The notes under the pieces are model-generated. The model had not been told where the DNA came from, made no database searches, and saw only the letters and a list, made by a program, of their open reading frames with translations. Made by a program: the position numbers and the translations under genes. Below, in pieces: positions 63,576 through 64,000 of a stretch of DNA of 64,000 bases. Position 1 is the stretch's first letter; every line of letters begins with the position of its first letter. This DNA comes from an uncultured Alphaproteobacteria bacterium (GTDB lineage: Bacteria; Pseudomonadota; Alphaproteobacteria; CAAHEQ01; UBA3637): positions 95,667-159,666 of the forward strand of contig CANQUX010000002.1 in assembly GCA_947627155.1 (NCBI GenBank), in the 5' to 3' direction.

Positions 63576-63649
63576 CTTTCTCTGATTCTCGGCGGGTGTG
63601 GGACGTCGCAAAAAGTGACGTCCCGCTATGTGCCGAGAATCAGAGAAAG
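63576..63649. repeat. Palindromic hairpin repeat, class B
   Basis: CTTTCTCTGATTCTCGGC pairs fully with GCCGAGAATCAGAGAAAG. Interior left GGGTGT and right GCTATGT, apical stem GGGACGTC/GACGTCCC. The outer stem sequence differs from other class B copies, but pairing is kept, which is compensatory variation. Confidence 0.7.
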
Positions 63650-63673
63650 TATCAATATTGCCGCTTTCTGCCT

Positions 63674-63716
63674 TTCTTATTTTCGGGACAGCACTTCCCG
63701 CCGAAAATAACAGAGA
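63674..63716. repeat. Short class A hairpin repeat
   Basis: TTATTTTCGG and CCGAAAATAA enclose a reduced interior with GCACTTCCCGC. A truncated class A copy. Confidence 0.45.
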
Positions 63717-63773
63717 GTAGCCCAACGAATACCAAATAAAACAAACATATTTTCCCAATTACTTGTCCTCAAT

Positions 63774-63945
63774 TAAACGTACGATTTTTGCAACACTTTT
63801 TTTGCATTTTTTCAAAAAAAATTTAATTAAGAGGAAAACAAATGCAATATCAAACGGTTATAACAAGGCCATTTCACCAAAATTTAAGGGTAATTTTACC
63901 CCTGAAACCGCGTTGCATTAAAGGTACGTTTAATTGTATACTATT
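63774..63945 (+). promoter_or_regulatory. Conserved promoter element (159 bp), copy 7
   Basis: Box U 63774-63794 and box D 63912-63932. Interior of the second type, like copy 5. TTGCAT and TATACT form the promoter. Here the GAATC next to box D has changed to GAAAC. Confidence 0.78.
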
Positions 63946-63969
63946 CATATAGTGAAAGGGAGTCGGAAA

Positions 63970-64000
63970 ATGACAAAGCAACTCAAAAAACAATTTAAAA
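63970..64000 (+). CDS. Start of a seventh prepilin-like gene (cut by window end)
   Basis: MTKQLKKQFK is visible before the window ends. The start codon, GGGAG ribosome site and upstream element match the family exactly, so a prepilin-like protein is expected beyond the edge. Nothing can be said about its tip. Confidence 0.75.
   Translation, partial: MTKQLKKQFK

Overview
The window looks like a chromosomal segment of an uncultured alphaproteobacterium. The evidence is the lspA plus DUF3035-type lipoprotein pair, the dksA-maf-RNase E/G-yacG order, an alpha-type DksA, a split chromate transporter, kdsB (so a Gram-negative envelope) and AT-leaning DNA. Ankyrin proteins, an orphan VirD4-like coupling protein and large Cys-rich prepilin-like surface proteins suggest a host-associated lineage, perhaps one of the gut alphaproteobacteria. 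That placement is inference.

Layout. 1-3621: a gene end and three ankyrin genes. 3696-4325: a tandem array of about 169-bp units running into tRNA-Thr(GGT). 4510-11337: three prepilin-like Cys-rich genes, with rplM-rpsI inserted on the minus strand. 11434-13473 (minus): lemA-M48 peptidase-dCMP deaminase. 13636-20985 (plus): ppa, HAD, HIT, kdsB, pyrB, ffh, then rpsP-rimM-trmD-rplS. 21059-30527: lepA, chromate transporter pair, a large YwqK/MORN-like protein, a methyltransferase, a CsoR-family regulator, an LPG-synthase-like membrane protein and an OprB-type porin. 30645-34618 (minus): VirD4/TraG ATPase coupled to a pentapeptide-repeat protein. 34712-38910 (plus): lspA, lipoprotein, pgi, mutL. 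38911-48678 (mostly minus): glycosyltransferase, pilin, ankyrin protein, mfd, trkA, dus, Sel1 protein. 48723-52284 (plus): trmFO and two AT-rich glycosyltransferases. 52459-54152: a fourth prepilin-like gene. 54341-56597 (minus): tRNA-Phe, yacG, RNase E/G, maf, dksA. 56729-59462 (plus): a Cys-containing secreted protein and rpsF-rpsR-rplI. 59463-64000: a candidate ncRNA and three more prepilin-like genes, the last cut by the window end.

The most unusual system is the dispersed family of six complete and one partial prepilin-like genes, with a related small pilin. Each large member has a class III (prepilin peptidase) leader and a nearly invariant head, then Cys-rich modules, then a different tip: vWA-like, C-type-lectin-like, or unknown. 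Each is preceded by the same 158-159-bp element, bounded by inverted copies of a 21-bp box (AAACGTAC...TGCAAC) whose downstream copy forms the promoter. A ninth copy of the element stands without a pilin gene beside the glycosyltransferases. Long palindromic hairpin repeats of two sequence classes cluster around the same loci. I read this as a co-regulated, recombining surface-appendage repertoire. The sequence shows the repeats and the mosaicism; the function is inferred.
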